From positions 48,387 through 112,386 of the forward strand of contig CAUZEA010000004.1 in the NCBI GenBank assembly GCA_963578605.1: a DNA stretch of 64,000 nucleotides. The letters run 5' to 3'. This DNA comes from JAKVCB01 sp963578605 (lineage in GTDB: Bacteria > Planctomycetota > Planctomycetia > Pirellulales > Lacipirellulaceae). Under the pieces are notes generated by a model. It was not told the origin of the DNA. It saw only the letters and a program-made list of their open reading frames with translations, and made no database searches. Shown here one piece after another: positions 17,092 to 25,928 of this stretch (position 1 is the stretch's first letter; every line of letters starts with the position of its first letter). A program made the position numbers and the translations under genes.

Positions 17092-17571
17092 TTATTCGGA
17101 TACGAGCGATTCAACCGCCTCGAGAACTTGTTGATCATGCCCATCGACCCGCACGTGTTTCCATAATTTCGCTACTTTTCCAGTCGCGTCGATCAGGAAT
17201 GTGCTTCGTTGGATTCCCATCGTTTTCTTGCCGTACATGTTTTTCTCGCGCCAAGCCCCGTATTTTTCCGCCACTTTATGGCCGAGGTCGGCCAGTAAGA
17301 GAAAATTCAAGTTAAACTTGTCTCGAAACCTGGCGTGACTATTAACATCGTCGGGGCTGAGGCCATACAATTGGACTCCCAGACGTTTCAACTTGTTTTG
17401 CGCGTCGCGAAAAGCGCACGCCTCGCGGGTACATCCAGGCGTATCATCTTTCGGGTAAAAATACAGTACAACAGGGTTGCCTTTTTGTGCGGAAAGGCGA
17501 ACCTTGGTGCCATCGTCGGCTGTCAACGTAAACGCCGGGGCACGTGTTCCGGCCTCAATCCAATCGCTCAT
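17092..17571 (-). CDS. bcp: Thioredoxin-dependent peroxiredoxin, Bcp/PrxQ type
   Basis: A 159-residue cytoplasmic peroxidase reducing hydrogen peroxide and organic peroxides. The active site is PKDDTPGCTREAC, with peroxidatic Cys47 and resolving Cys52 five residues later, the atypical two-cysteine layout of E. coli Bcp. Family features GLSPDDVNSHARF and the C-terminal KVAKLWKHV are present. Length is normal. ATG at 17571 is chosen over the TTG two codons upstream because AGGA sits at a suitable distance. It is divergent from rsfS. Confidence 0.95.
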   Translation of the reverse strand: MSDWIEAGTRAPAFTLTADDGTKVRLSAQKGNPVVLYFYPKDDTPGCTREACAFRDAQNKLKRLGVQLYGLSPDDVNSHARFRDKFNLNFLLLADLGHKVAEKYGAWREKNMYGKKTMGIQRSTFLIDATGKVAKLWKHVRVDGHDQQVLEAVESLVSE

Positions 17572-17647
17572 ACTCAAATCCTGTGGTTGGAAATTAATCG
17601 GCTATTGCGGTGTGTCCTGGAAATCGAGGTCTGAATAGACCATTTAT

Positions 17648-17689
17648 AAAAAATCTGGACTAGAATTCCAGATGGCATACAGATTTTTT
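17648..17689. promoter_or_regulatory. A/T-flanked inverted repeat between bcp and rsfS
   Basis: AAAAAATCTG (17648-17657) is the exact reverse complement of CAGATTTTTT (17680-17689). Inside it, ATCTGGA and TCCAGAT form a competing shorter hairpin. It lies between divergent genes, where a terminator would not be needed, so it could be an operator or a weak leader terminator in front of rsfS. Confidence 0.5.
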
Positions 17690-17775
17690 TCACGTTGCAC
17701 GGGGATTCCCCGATCCCTTGCAGGGTGGTTAGAATCACGGTTACTCTCCCCAATTTTCCATTTTTGTAAAACCAC

Positions 17776-18195
17776 ATGACACCTTCTATCGGTAACATGA
17801 TCGAACCAACTGACCTTCAAGGCGACCGCAGCCTGCAACTTGCACTCGCTGCGGCCGGGACGGCTGCTGATAACCGGGGCCAGGATATCGTGGTGCTTGA
17901 TATGCGCCCATTGACACCAGTATTTGACTATTTTGTATTGGTTAGTGGTAGTAGCCGTCGGCAGCTTCACGCGATCAGCGAGGAAATTGACCACACGCTG
18001 GAAGATGATTTGGGTGACCAGCGTATGGGGATCGAGGGCTATAACGAAAGCCGCTGGATCTTGCTTGATTACGGATCGGTGGTGATTCATCTTTTCGACG
18101 CTGAAACACGGAGATTCTACGCGTTAGAAGACCTTTGGGGCATGGCCCAACGGGTCCCCTTGCCGGGGCAAGACGCAGGGCAGGGTGATTCGTGA
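17776..18195 (+). CDS. rsfS: Ribosomal silencing factor RsfS
   Basis: A 139-residue protein of the RsfS/YbeB family that binds ribosomal protein L14 and blocks 50S-30S joining when nutrients are scarce. Characteristic segments are DIVVLDMRPLTPVFDYFVLVSG, then RQLHAISEEI, and WILLDYGSVVIHLFDAETRRFYALEDLW near the end. ATG at 17776 or 17797 could be the start; I keep the first. The stop overlaps the GTG start of argS by 4 bp (GTGA), so the two are translationally coupled. Confidence 0.93.
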   Translation: MTPSIGNMIEPTDLQGDRSLQLALAAAGTAADNRGQDIVVLDMRPLTPVFDYFVLVSGSSRRQLHAISEEIDHTLEDDLGDQRMGIEGYNESRWILLDYGSVVIHLFDAETRRFYALEDLWGMAQRVPLPGQDAGQGDS

Positions 18196-20177
18196 ACGTG
18201 CTAACGCTTCTCCGTGATCGCTTTGGCGACGCATTAGCGGATTTGGTTGAGGGGTCAACCAATCTTGCCAACCTGGTTGAAATGGTGCTGCCAAGCCAGG
18301 ACACACGATTTGGCGACTATCAGGCCAACTGCGCAATGCCACTCGGCAAGCAACTTGGGAAGTCACCGCGCGAAGTGGCAGCGGTGCTTATCGAACGACT
18401 CGAAGTGGGTGATATCTGTGAACCGCCTGAAATTGCCGGGCCAGGTTTCATCAATCTCCGTCTCCGGGAGAGTTGGCTTGTTGAGCAGTTGGTTGCCGCA
18501 TCGGCAGATATCACTCGTTTGTCGATTGCCGAAACGGACAGCCCGCGCACGATCATCCTTGATTATTCCTCACCCAATGTCGCCAAGCCAATGCATGTGG
18601 GACACATTCGCTCGACCGTCATTGGCGACGCGCTCTATCGGATCCTTCGTTTCCTTGGGCACTGTGTCATCAGCGACAATCATATTGGTGACTGGGGCAC
18701 ACAGTTTGGGATGATCATTTATGGCTACAAGAACTTCCTGGACGTGGAGGCCCTTCGCGAGAATCCCGTTGGCGAGTTAAGTCGGCTCTACAAGCTTGTC
18801 AACAATTTGGTCGAGTATCAGGGGGCGGTTCAGGAAAAGATGCCTGCTGCGAGAGCCGAGATTGCAGCGGCTGAAGGACGCCAGGCCGATTTGGAAGCTG
18901 TCGAACAACCCGCGGATACGAAAGCAGCCCGCCAGGTAGACAAGCAGTTGAAACTAACGAGGCGTGAGTTGACCCAGCGCAAGGAGGCACTAGCGGAACT
19001 AAGCAAAAAGGTCGTGGCTGTTGAGTCTGACCCAAGTCGCATGGAGTTGGCAAAAGAGCATCCTGAAATGGGGAAAGCTGTACTGGCGGAAACAGCCCAA
19101 CTGCATGCCGGTAACCCGAGCAGTCTCTCTTTGTGGAACGATATTTTGCCTCCATGCCTGGAAGAGATCAACGCGACTTATCAACAACTGGGTGTCACGT
19201 TCAACCACACGCTGGGCGAAAGTTTTTATCACGATCGACTGCAAGGGGTGGTGGACGACTTGCGCCAGGGGGGAATCTGTGAAGAAAGCGACGGCGCGCA
19301 ATGTGTATTTTTGGAGGGTCAATCTGCACCATTGATTGTGCAGAAGCAAGATGGTGCCTTTCTCTACGCAACAACCGATTTGGCAACGCTGCAATATCGT
19401 GTGGAAACATGGCAGCCGGATGCCGTTTTGTACGTCGTCGATCACCGTCAGTCCCAGCACTTTGAGCAGTTGTTTGCGACCGCCAGACGTTGGGGGTACG
19501 ACCAGATTGAATTGGAGCACATTCAATTTGGGACGGTGCTTGGGGAAGATGGCAAGCCGTACAAAACTCGGAGCGGTACGGCAATCGGATTAACTGGCTT
19601 GTTAGAGGAATCTGTCGAGAGGGCGTTGCGGATTGTGAGTCAAAATGACGATCAGCGCCCGGAGCCACTGTTGGAAGAAGCGGACCGCAAAGGGGTGGCC
19701 GTACGGATTGGCATCGGCGCGGTTAAATATGCCGACTTGTCGCACAATCGCACAAGTGATTACGTCTTCAGTTTCGACAAGATGCTTGCCATGAATGGTA
19801 ACACGGCGGCCTATATGCAATACAGCTATGCACGCGTACAAAGCATTTTTGAAAAAGGCGAAATTGATATCAATCAGCTGCGCAAGTCGGGAGGCACGAT
19901 CCTGCTGGGAACTCCGCCAGAACGTGCGCTCGGTATGGCTTTACTTCAATTCTCCGAAGCAATCGATCGCGTGATTTCCGATTACAGACCGAATTACTTG
20001 ACCACATACCTGTTTGAACTGGCGAGCCGTTATTCCGAGTTTTTTGAGAATTGCCATGTGTTGAAAGCGGAAAATGATTCGCTACGAGTGAGTCGGTTGT
20101 TACTCTGCGATTTGACCGCCCGTACCATCAAGGTGGGGTTGGCCCTGCTGGGAATCGATATCGTCGAGCGGATGTAG
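18192..20177 (+). CDS. argS: Arginyl-tRNA synthetase
   Basis: A 661-residue class I synthetase charging tRNA-Arg. The HIGH-type motif is PMHVGHIRST (about residues 134-143) after SSPNVAKP. The KMSK-equivalent region reads KPYKTRSGTAIGL (about residues 456-468). The C-terminal anticodon-binding DALR domain ends RTIKVGLALLGI. About 70 residues near 210-280 form a charged, probably coiled-coil insertion (rich in Ala, Glu, Lys, Gln) not present in E. coli ArgS. GTG start, overlapping rsfS by 4 bp. Confidence 0.97.
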   Translation: MNVLTLLRDRFGDALADLVEGSTNLANLVEMVLPSQDTRFGDYQANCAMPLGKQLGKSPREVAAVLIERLEVGDICEPPEIAGPGFINLRLRESWLVEQLVAASADITRLSIAETDSPRTIILDYSSPNVAKPMHVGHIRSTVIGDALYRILRFLGHCVISDNHIGDWGTQFGMIIYGYKNFLDVEALRENPVGELSRLYKLVNNLVEYQGAVQEKMPAARAEIAAAEGRQADLEAVEQPADTKAARQVDKQLKLTRRELTQRKEALAELSKKVVAVESDPSRMELAKEHPEMGKAVLAETAQLHAGNPSSLSLWNDILPPCLEEINATYQQLGVTFNHTLGESFYHDRLQGVVDDLRQGGICEESDGAQCVFLEGQSAPLIVQKQDGAFLYATTDLATLQYRVETWQPDAVLYVVDHRQSQHFEQLFATARRWGYDQIELEHIQFGTVLGEDGKPYKTRSGTAIGLTGLLEESVERALRIVSQNDDQRPEPLLEEADRKGVAVRIGIGAVKYADLSHNRTSDYVFSFDKMLAMNGNTAAYMQYSYARVQSIFEKGEIDINQLRKSGGTILLGTPPERALGMALLQFSEAIDRVISDYRPNYLTTYLFELASRYSEFFENCHVLKAENDSLRVSRLLLCDLTARTIKVGLALLGIDIVERM

Positions 20178-20257
20178 CCAGTACAGCAAAGATCAGCACG
20201 GAGTGGCTTTTCCGAGCTGGGGGGTGAGCAGCCAAAAGATATCCCGGTCTGGCTTGC

Positions 20258-21334
20258 CTAAGCCGGATGCCCGTCCCTGATCGGCTCTTGTTTGAGCTGT
20301 TCCGCCGGCCCGGCCGAAATCGTGTCCTCGTAGCGGCCGAACACCATCCGGCCAGCGCTGGTTTGTAGCACGCTCGTGACGTTTGCATGGACGTTCTCAC
20401 CGATGTGACCGCGGCCCTCCTCGATTACAACCATCGTTCCATCTTCAAGGTAACCGACACCCTGCCCCATTTCTTCTCCCGGTTTGACGATTCTGACTTC
20501 TAAATTCTCGCCTGGCAGAAAGACTGGTTTCAGAGAGTTGGCGATATCGTTGAGATTAATGACTCCAACATTGTGCAGCTTGGCCACTTTGTTGAGGTTG
20601 TAGTCATTGGTAACAACCTTTCCTTCCAGGTGCTGGGCCAGCAATACCAGTTTTTGGTCAACCGGCTGCCCGATGAACTCAGGTAAATCGCGATCGAAGA
20701 TTTGCAAGTCGATATTTGTATCGCTGCGGAGCTTGTTGAGAATATCAAGGCCTCGCCTCCCGCGGTTGCGGCGGAGTTTATCGCTGCTATCGGCAATCGC
20801 TTGTAATTCGGCAATCACGAATTGAGGCATGATCAGTTGATTGTCAATCACGCGAGTTTGTAAGATATCGGCGATGCGGCCATCAATCACTACACTTGTG
20901 TCGAGTACGTAAGGCTTCAGCCCCTTGACCTCTTTGACAAATTCGACGTATGGGATGATAAAGCGGAAGTCGTCTTTTGTTTGCAGGAGGACACTGATGC
21001 AGCTATAGCAAACTACCGTACCCAGCGCAAGCTGAATCCAATTGGCGATCCAGGGATCGATTTGGGAAAGGACGGGTGAAAGGGCAAGTTTCAAGACGTA
21101 GGCCAGAAAAAGGCCGATGATCAAACCAAAATAGAGAGCCGTGATGGTATCTAACCGCTTGCGTTGAATTGTGGCGTCGGCTACGAGAACGCCACCCGCC
21201 ACAAACAGGACGCCCAAAAAACCGAACCAAGGTAGTGACGGCTGGTCACCGGCAAGGAGTTCTGCTTGCGAAAGTTGAAAACCTAGCGCAATGGCAACCA
21301 TCAAGAAGACACAACGTAAAATGATTAGCGCCAT
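20258..21334 (-). CDS. Membrane-anchored PIN/TRAM domain protein (YacL-like putative RNase)
   Basis: A 358-residue protein. About four membrane helices occupy residues 1-125. A PIN nuclease domain follows, with acidic residues in VLDTSVVIDGRIAD, in the central region FVIAELQ and in KVVTNDYNLNKVA. A C-terminal TRAM RNA-binding domain (GQGVGYLEDGTMVVIEEG) completes it. This order is that of B. subtilis YacL, a putative membrane-tethered ribonuclease. The start is the ATG at 21334, preceded by GGGAG; a longer frame to 21466 lacks support. It is convergent with argS. Confidence 0.92.
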   Translation of the reverse strand: MALIILRCVFLMVAIALGFQLSQAELLAGDQPSLPWFGFLGVLFVAGGVLVADATIQRKRLDTITALYFGLIIGLFLAYVLKLALSPVLSQIDPWIANWIQLALGTVVCYSCISVLLQTKDDFRFIIPYVEFVKEVKGLKPYVLDTSVVIDGRIADILQTRVIDNQLIMPQFVIAELQAIADSSDKLRRNRGRRGLDILNKLRSDTNIDLQIFDRDLPEFIGQPVDQKLVLLAQHLEGKVVTNDYNLNKVAKLHNVGVINLNDIANSLKPVFLPGENLEVRIVKPGEEMGQGVGYLEDGTMVVIEEGRGHIGENVHANVTSVLQTSAGRMVFGRYEDTISAGPAEQLKQEPIRDGHPA

Positions 21335-21630
21335 AAATGGCTCCCATTTTCGAACGGCTGCATGTTGATTGGATGAGTTGGATACGGATTGTTTGAAGAA
21401 CGAAACGAATCCGACCTGGTTGGATTCTTGGGTGACCGGGAACGGCCACCCCGTATACAGCACCATGTGGGTTGTACCGACCTTATTTTAACACCTGACA
21501 GGTGGCCTTCTAGTGCATCTGCAAACGAATATTTATCGGTTGCTGCCCTGGGAATGTTTTTGGTGGCGGGGCGATGTGGCCACCACAACCGGTCAACGAA
21601 GCCTTGCCAGATCGGATGACTTGCCATGGA

Positions 21631-22764
21631 TCAAACCTCAGGCGTGGCCTGCATTTCCCAGACCATACGGTCGGTCAGGCTGGCCAGATAGTCGGCAGTC
21701 GACCGAGCTGGGCTGGCCACCTTGAGCAGGTTCTCAAATTCCGCTGGCAGCCTCGTGGGATTCCCGCGGTAGCGGACGAACAGGTTGCGGAGAGCCTGTT
21801 GTGATATTTCCCGCTTGGAGAGAACGTCCGGATGACGGTAGACACGCTCGAACAGAAAAGCCTCCAGGTCCGCCTTTTGCACCGTTAAATCTGGAGATGG
21901 TGCAACGAGCGTGCCGACTGACCGCACGTCCCCAATGCTTTCGATCTGCTCCGATTGGATCCGTGCCTTGGTCGCCGCAATCAGGTCGCTTACTTGACAC
22001 TCGATGAGCTGATGGACGGTGGCACGCCGGAACGTGTTCTTCGTTAGTATACCAAAATTATTCTTGACGACTTGCGCAACCGTTTTCCATAAAGGAACTT
22101 CTGCCAGTTCTTCCGCTGGAAGCAAACCGATCTGTAGCGCGTCGTCGGCATCGTGAGCGTTGTAGGTGATGCTGTCGGCAGCATCGACAACCTGCACTTC
22201 CAACAGCTGGGAGTTGGCTGACGAGGCTGATTTCTTTACGCGACTTGCCTGTCCTTCCCGAACTTCGTGCGTTAGATTCAACCCTGGGAATAATGGATAA
22301 CGCGTTTCCAGGAGTTCCACAATCCTGATTGCGTGTGCATTGTGATTGAAGCCTCCTTCATCCACGAGGCATTCGTTAAGCACTTGCTCACCCGCGTGGC
22401 CAAACGGTGGATGTCCAATGTCGTGAGCAAGCGCCAACGCCTCGACCAGATCCTCGTTGAGCCCCAATGCACGGGCCAGAGTGCGGGCAATCGAGGCAAC
22501 TTCCAACGTGTGTGTCAATCGCGTGCGATGATAGTCTCCCATTTCGCCGGTAAAGACTTGCGTCTTGTAGGCTAACCGTCGATAGGCCGAACTGTGAATA
22601 ATCCGGTCACGGTCCCGTTGGTAAGGTCCCCGGTAGGGATGTTCTGGTTCGGTGTGTTTTCGACCCGCAGAGTCGGCACTCCGCATGGCATAGGTCGCCA
22701 GAAGGTGGTGCTCACGGTCCACACCAGACAGGCCTGCGGGGAAAGTGATTAGGGTTTCCATCAT
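21631..22764 (-). CDS. dgt: dGTPase-like HD-domain triphosphohydrolase
   Basis: A 377-residue cytoplasmic HD-domain enzyme that would hydrolyse dGTP or other dNTPs to the nucleoside and triphosphate. The N-terminal DRDRIIHSSAYRRLAYKTQVF is diagnostic of the family. The metal site comprises H85 (HTLEVA) and H114-D115 in LALAHDIGHPPFGHAGE. Length fits the shorter non-enterobacterial type. The ATG at 22764 overlaps the stop of the HIT gene by 4 bp, so the two are coupled. Confidence 0.95.
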   Translation of the reverse strand: MMETLITFPAGLSGVDREHHLLATYAMRSADSAGRKHTEPEHPYRGPYQRDRDRIIHSSAYRRLAYKTQVFTGEMGDYHRTRLTHTLEVASIARTLARALGLNEDLVEALALAHDIGHPPFGHAGEQVLNECLVDEGGFNHNAHAIRIVELLETRYPLFPGLNLTHEVREGQASRVKKSASSANSQLLEVQVVDAADSITYNAHDADDALQIGLLPAEELAEVPLWKTVAQVVKNNFGILTKNTFRRATVHQLIECQVSDLIAATKARIQSEQIESIGDVRSVGTLVAPSPDLTVQKADLEAFLFERVYRHPDVLSKREISQQALRNLFVRYRGNPTRLPAEFENLLKVASPARSTADYLASLTDRMVWEMQATPEV

Positions 22765-23330
22765 GGATTGTCAACGTCCCGCGCCAACCTTTCTGTCAGA
22801 ATTTCCCACAGCGAGTCGATCGCCTGAGGAATGATGAAGGTACTTCCTGTAACCGGCATGAAGTTATGGTCACCCTGCCAGCGAGGAACCAAATGCCAGT
22901 GAAAGTGTCCTGGTACACCGGCTCCGGCCACGCGCCCGAGATTCAGACCGATGTTGAAACCTTCGGCCTGAATGCACTCTCGCAGCAGATTCGTCAACTG
23001 TCCCAGTTTGTGTAGGCTTTCCAGATGTTCGTGGGAAGTCAGTTCGTCCAGCGCAGCGACGTGGCGGTATGGTGCCAGGAGCACGTGCCCGTTGTTGTAA
23101 GGGAATCGATTCAGAATGACGAAAATGTGGTCGCCCCGCCAAACAATCAGGTTTTGACGATCGGACTTCTTATGATCGGCATAGTTTGCTGCTGCCCGGC
23201 AAAGGAAACAGGCGTGATCTGCTCCAGGGTGCCATTGAGAAGGTTCGGGACGATCGACCGGTTGTTCGTCTGGAACCTTGCCTGCGACGTAGTCGTAACG
23301 CCATGGTGCCCAAAGTCGCTGTTGATCCAC
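22761..23330 (-). CDS. HIT family nucleotide hydrolase/phosphorylase
   Basis: A 189-residue protein with the histidine triad HFHWHLVPR (H142, H144, H146). CFLC near residue 41 and a downstream His suggest a zinc site as in Ap4A-phosphorylase-like HIT proteins. Such enzymes cleave dinucleoside polyphosphates or adenylylated compounds. The N-terminus MDQQRLWAPWRYDYV is typical of the long HIT branch. It starts with GTG, overlapping the upstream stop by 1 base, and overlaps dgt by 4 bp; the pair could act together in nucleotide clean-up. Confidence 0.93.
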   Translation of the reverse strand: MDQQRLWAPWRYDYVAGKVPDEQPVDRPEPSQWHPGADHACFLCRAAANYADHKKSDRQNLIVWRGDHIFVILNRFPYNNGHVLLAPYRHVAALDELTSHEHLESLHKLGQLTNLLRECIQAEGFNIGLNLGRVAGAGVPGHFHWHLVPRWQGDHNFMPVTGSTFIIPQAIDSLWEILTERLARDVDNP

Positions 23331-23944
23331 TACCGTTTACCCCATTGGAGACTGTCGAGCATTTCGCGAAACGCCTTGGCGTTTTGGTCAACGGTCGGCT
23401 GCGGGCCGTAAAACTTGACGAAAAAGAGTCCTGCCCCTGGGGTTTCGATAACAGCGCCAAGCATGCGATATCGTGGGCGGTCCGTGGCGGGAGCGAACGG
23501 GCCACGACGATCATGAAATGTCCCCTTGAGATCAATCACGTGAACGTCAAGCCCAGCAATGGAAAGCTGCCTGGTCTCTGCAGCCTCTTTTACTGTAGTG
23601 TCAGCTGGTGGAGTAAACTGATCTCTCCATCTTTGCAGGTTGGCTGCAATACCGCCGCCCGCACTTGTGATTGTCATTCGCCCAGGTTGTGTTTCGCCTT
23701 TGGCTGCCGGAATAGAGAACTCGTAATCAATAATTCGGCTACGAGGCTTTACCTTTTTCCAATTACCCGGCACCTGGAATCGCAACTGGTCACTGGCAAG
23801 ATTCAGTGTTTGTACTGAAGGTGTGGGAGCCTGTGAATCTTCTGCCTGTCCGACGCCATGTATGACAGCCAAGACCAGGAGTCCTGCGAAAACAAATGTT
23901 TTTTCCAGATCCCGTGACGTGATTGCTTTTTCAGGTCGCTTCAT
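23330..23944 (-). CDS. Exported protein of unknown function
   Basis: A 204-residue protein with a basic N-terminus and hydrophobic segment TFVFAGLLVLAVIHGVGQAE, a likely signal peptide. The mature part is beta-rich: QLRFQVPGNWKKVKPRSRIIDYEFSIP, then GRMTITSAGGG and FFVKFYGPQ. It resembles planctomycete secreted unknowns that share a lipoprotein-like fold, but I assign no function. It is the second gene of a four-gene minus-strand run, with no gap to the HIT gene. Confidence 0.75.
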   Translation of the reverse strand: MKRPEKAITSRDLEKTFVFAGLLVLAVIHGVGQAEDSQAPTPSVQTLNLASDQLRFQVPGNWKKVKPRSRIIDYEFSIPAAKGETQPGRMTITSAGGGIAANLQRWRDQFTPPADTTVKEAAETRQLSIAGLDVHVIDLKGTFHDRRGPFAPATDRPRYRMLGAVIETPGAGLFFVKFYGPQPTVDQNAKAFREMLDSLQWGKR

Positions 23945-23974
23945 CCAAGTTCTCTCCGCTGGACCAATTTCCCG

Positions 23975-24829
23975 TCAAGTCAGGAGCCAGTCACGAATGA
24001 GGTAGCCATCGAGCAAATATGGGGCACAGGCTTGAGTGGGTGGATTACGGGTTAACACCCACACCAGGATGCCCAATAGCACCACGACCAGTAGCAACAA
24101 TCCAAGTGCGGGCAACAGCTGGATTCGAACTGGTCGTTTGCGGGTATCTCTCCGTTTTGTTTCCAGGCTCCCCGCCGGGAAATGATCAAGATTTTCGCTG
24201 GGAGCCAGCTTAACAGAAGTAAGTTCATGATCAACGCCAATGGTGACGGGTAGGTCGGGCGTTGCCAACGCCAGCGACACCGGGTCTGGTAACGACGAGT
24301 TTACATCACCCGCACGGCGCCATTCGGGCCAGCCTTCGCGCCAGAGATAGGTATCTGCAACAATCCTTTTTTCGTGTGTCCAGCGGATGAGTGTTGCTTC
24401 ATCGGCGGGCCCGAATTCCCCGCCAGCGGGTGGACGCACAAACCACAAGGTCGATACAGAGGGTGTTTGCGGGGCCTTCGGTGGCTTGGTTGACGTGTTC
24501 GGTATGCTGGGGGCTGGGGGATTGGCCGAAAGATCGCTGGCCGCTTGTGGTGTGGCACCTTTGAGGAGATTGTCCGTACGACGACCGGCCGTTCCACGCC
24601 CGTTTCCGGCTGGCTTCGAATTGGTTGATTCCGCCACCGCTGCGTTGACCGATTCTGCCGCAGTCTCAGCGACTTCGGAGGCATTTTTGACACCGTTGGA
24701 GCTTTCCACGTTGCTGGTTTGGGGGATCCACATGCTGACCCCGCATTCCGGGCAGATTCCTCGGTGCCCAGCCAAATGTGCCTTTACATTGAGCCGATGG
24801 CCATTCGGACAATGAAAGCGGATTCCCAT
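23975..24829 (-). CDS. Zinc-ribbon/GYF_2 (DUF4339) membrane protein
   Basis: A 284-residue protein. Residues 7-29 form a zinc ribbon (C7, H11, C26, C29). A long Ala/Ser/Pro-rich linker follows. A GYF_2 domain lies at about 127-175 with the typical LWFVRPPAGGEFGP and YLWREGWPEW. One membrane helix is at about 235-262 (LLPALGLLLLVVVLL). GYF_2 domains are taken to bind proline-rich peptides at membranes. It shares its zinc-ribbon plus helix layout with the gene at 1194-1970. It leads the run towards the HIT and dgt genes. Confidence 0.85.
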   Translation of the reverse strand: MGIRFHCPNGHRLNVKAHLAGHRGICPECGVSMWIPQTSNVESSNGVKNASEVAETAAESVNAAVAESTNSKPAGNGRGTAGRRTDNLLKGATPQAASDLSANPPAPSIPNTSTKPPKAPQTPSVSTLWFVRPPAGGEFGPADEATLIRWTHEKRIVADTYLWREGWPEWRRAGDVNSSLPDPVSLALATPDLPVTIGVDHELTSVKLAPSENLDHFPAGSLETKRRDTRKRPVRIQLLPALGLLLLVVVLLGILVWVLTRNPPTQACAPYLLDGYLIRDWLLT

Positions 24830-25278
24830 GAGGTGTACCTTTCGGCCGGAATCTTTGCACTCGGAACGGCCGATGATTGATAGTTGTCTCGGCCTCTCCC
24901 CGACTGCTTACTGCCTATTCTGCCCGTCCGACGTCGAATTGCCACAAGAAACCAAGATTCACGGATTCAATCGCTGCCATCAGCAAACATTATAGATGTT
25001 TCCAACGAACGGCAACCAACATGGCCTCCCCAGTAATTTGGCAGGGCCACGACCCAGTCACGCGGATTACGCCGAATTCTCAGGTAAAACTTGCTCAAAT
25101 TCCCCCAGATGACCAGTTAAAAACTGGCACGAGCCCCTATACTTGCCTTAGAATAAGAGTGGCAAGATGCTTCGACTTTGCCAATTGCAAGGGTCATCGC
25201 GACAAGCTCATTGGCGCCAGCAGCCCACTTTACAGATCTACAGACCACATCTAATTAGTGCAGGGGTGACCAATCACG
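24830..25278. other. Divergent intergenic region
   Basis: About 450 bp between divergent genes. TATACT at 25138-25143 could be a -10 for the ClpP-like gene but has no good -35. The motif CTGGCACGAG at 25124-25133 looks like half a sigma-54 site, but the following TTGC is too far away to match. No other feature was seen. Confidence 0.4.
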
Positions 25279-25902
25279 ATGGAAAACGAGCAAAACAGTG
25301 ACGGACCGGTCGAAATTGCAATGGTCGGAGATCTGACCGATAGCGAGGCCGACTTGACAGATCGCCTGCTTGGTGTCGAGCCTGGTGGGGAATGCACCAT
25401 CTATTTTGATTCCCCGGGTGGCAGCCCCTATTGTGCGATGTCCTTGATGACCTTGATTCGATATCGCCAACTGAAGGCAACTGGAATTGTGACGGGAGAA
25501 TGTTCTTCGGCAGCGCTTTGGCCGTTTGCCGCCTGTCAGCATCGGGTTGTGACTCCATTTAGCGTGTTACTTTTCCATCCGATGCGTTGGCAGAGCGAAG
25601 AGAATGTGGGTCTCGCGGAGGCTGCCGAGTGGGCTCGCCATTTCAACGAACTAGAGCACGGTATGGATGAGCTGTTGGCCGAACTATTCGGTGTGTCGTG
25701 GGAGTTCATGAACGACTGGATTACTCCGGGGCGGTACGTTTCGGGGCACGATCTCGTACAAGCAGGATTGGCCAGCATGGCGCAACTCAGCCCGGACAAA
25801 TCGACTCGTTCCGGCAGCAGTGTTTCCAAGGCGGCCGAGACGAATGGCAAAACCAGCGAACATAAAGCTCGCGATTCAGCGCAGACTTCCGCAGCTAACT
25901 AG
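25279..25902 (+). CDS. ClpP-like serine peptidase of unknown partner
   Basis: A 207-residue cytoplasmic protein of the ClpP/crotonase fold. The strand-loop IYFDSPGGSPYCAMSLM is the ClpP oxyanion region. The candidate nucleophile is Ser77 in GECSSAAL, and the catalytic His is H100 in LLFHPMRW. After these, VSGHDLVQAGLAS corresponds to the ClpP SAxEAxxYGL region but lacks the usual DR. The C-terminal 40 residues are Ser/Lys-rich. It is more divergent than housekeeping ClpP and not next to an AAA+ unfoldase, so it may be a specialised paralogue. Confidence 0.85.
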   Translation: MENEQNSDGPVEIAMVGDLTDSEADLTDRLLGVEPGGECTIYFDSPGGSPYCAMSLMTLIRYRQLKATGIVTGECSSAALWPFAACQHRVVTPFSVLLFHPMRWQSEENVGLAEAAEWARHFNELEHGMDELLAELFGVSWEFMNDWITPGRYVSGHDLVQAGLASMAQLSPDKSTRSGSSVSKAAETNGKTSEHKARDSAQTSAAN

Positions 25903-25928
25903 CATCCCGCTTACGCTCCTTCATGCCA

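Noticed and set aside
25124..25145. Sigma-54 promoter upstream of the ClpP-like gene
   Set aside because: TGGCACG is present, but the TTGC partner is far more than the required spacing away.
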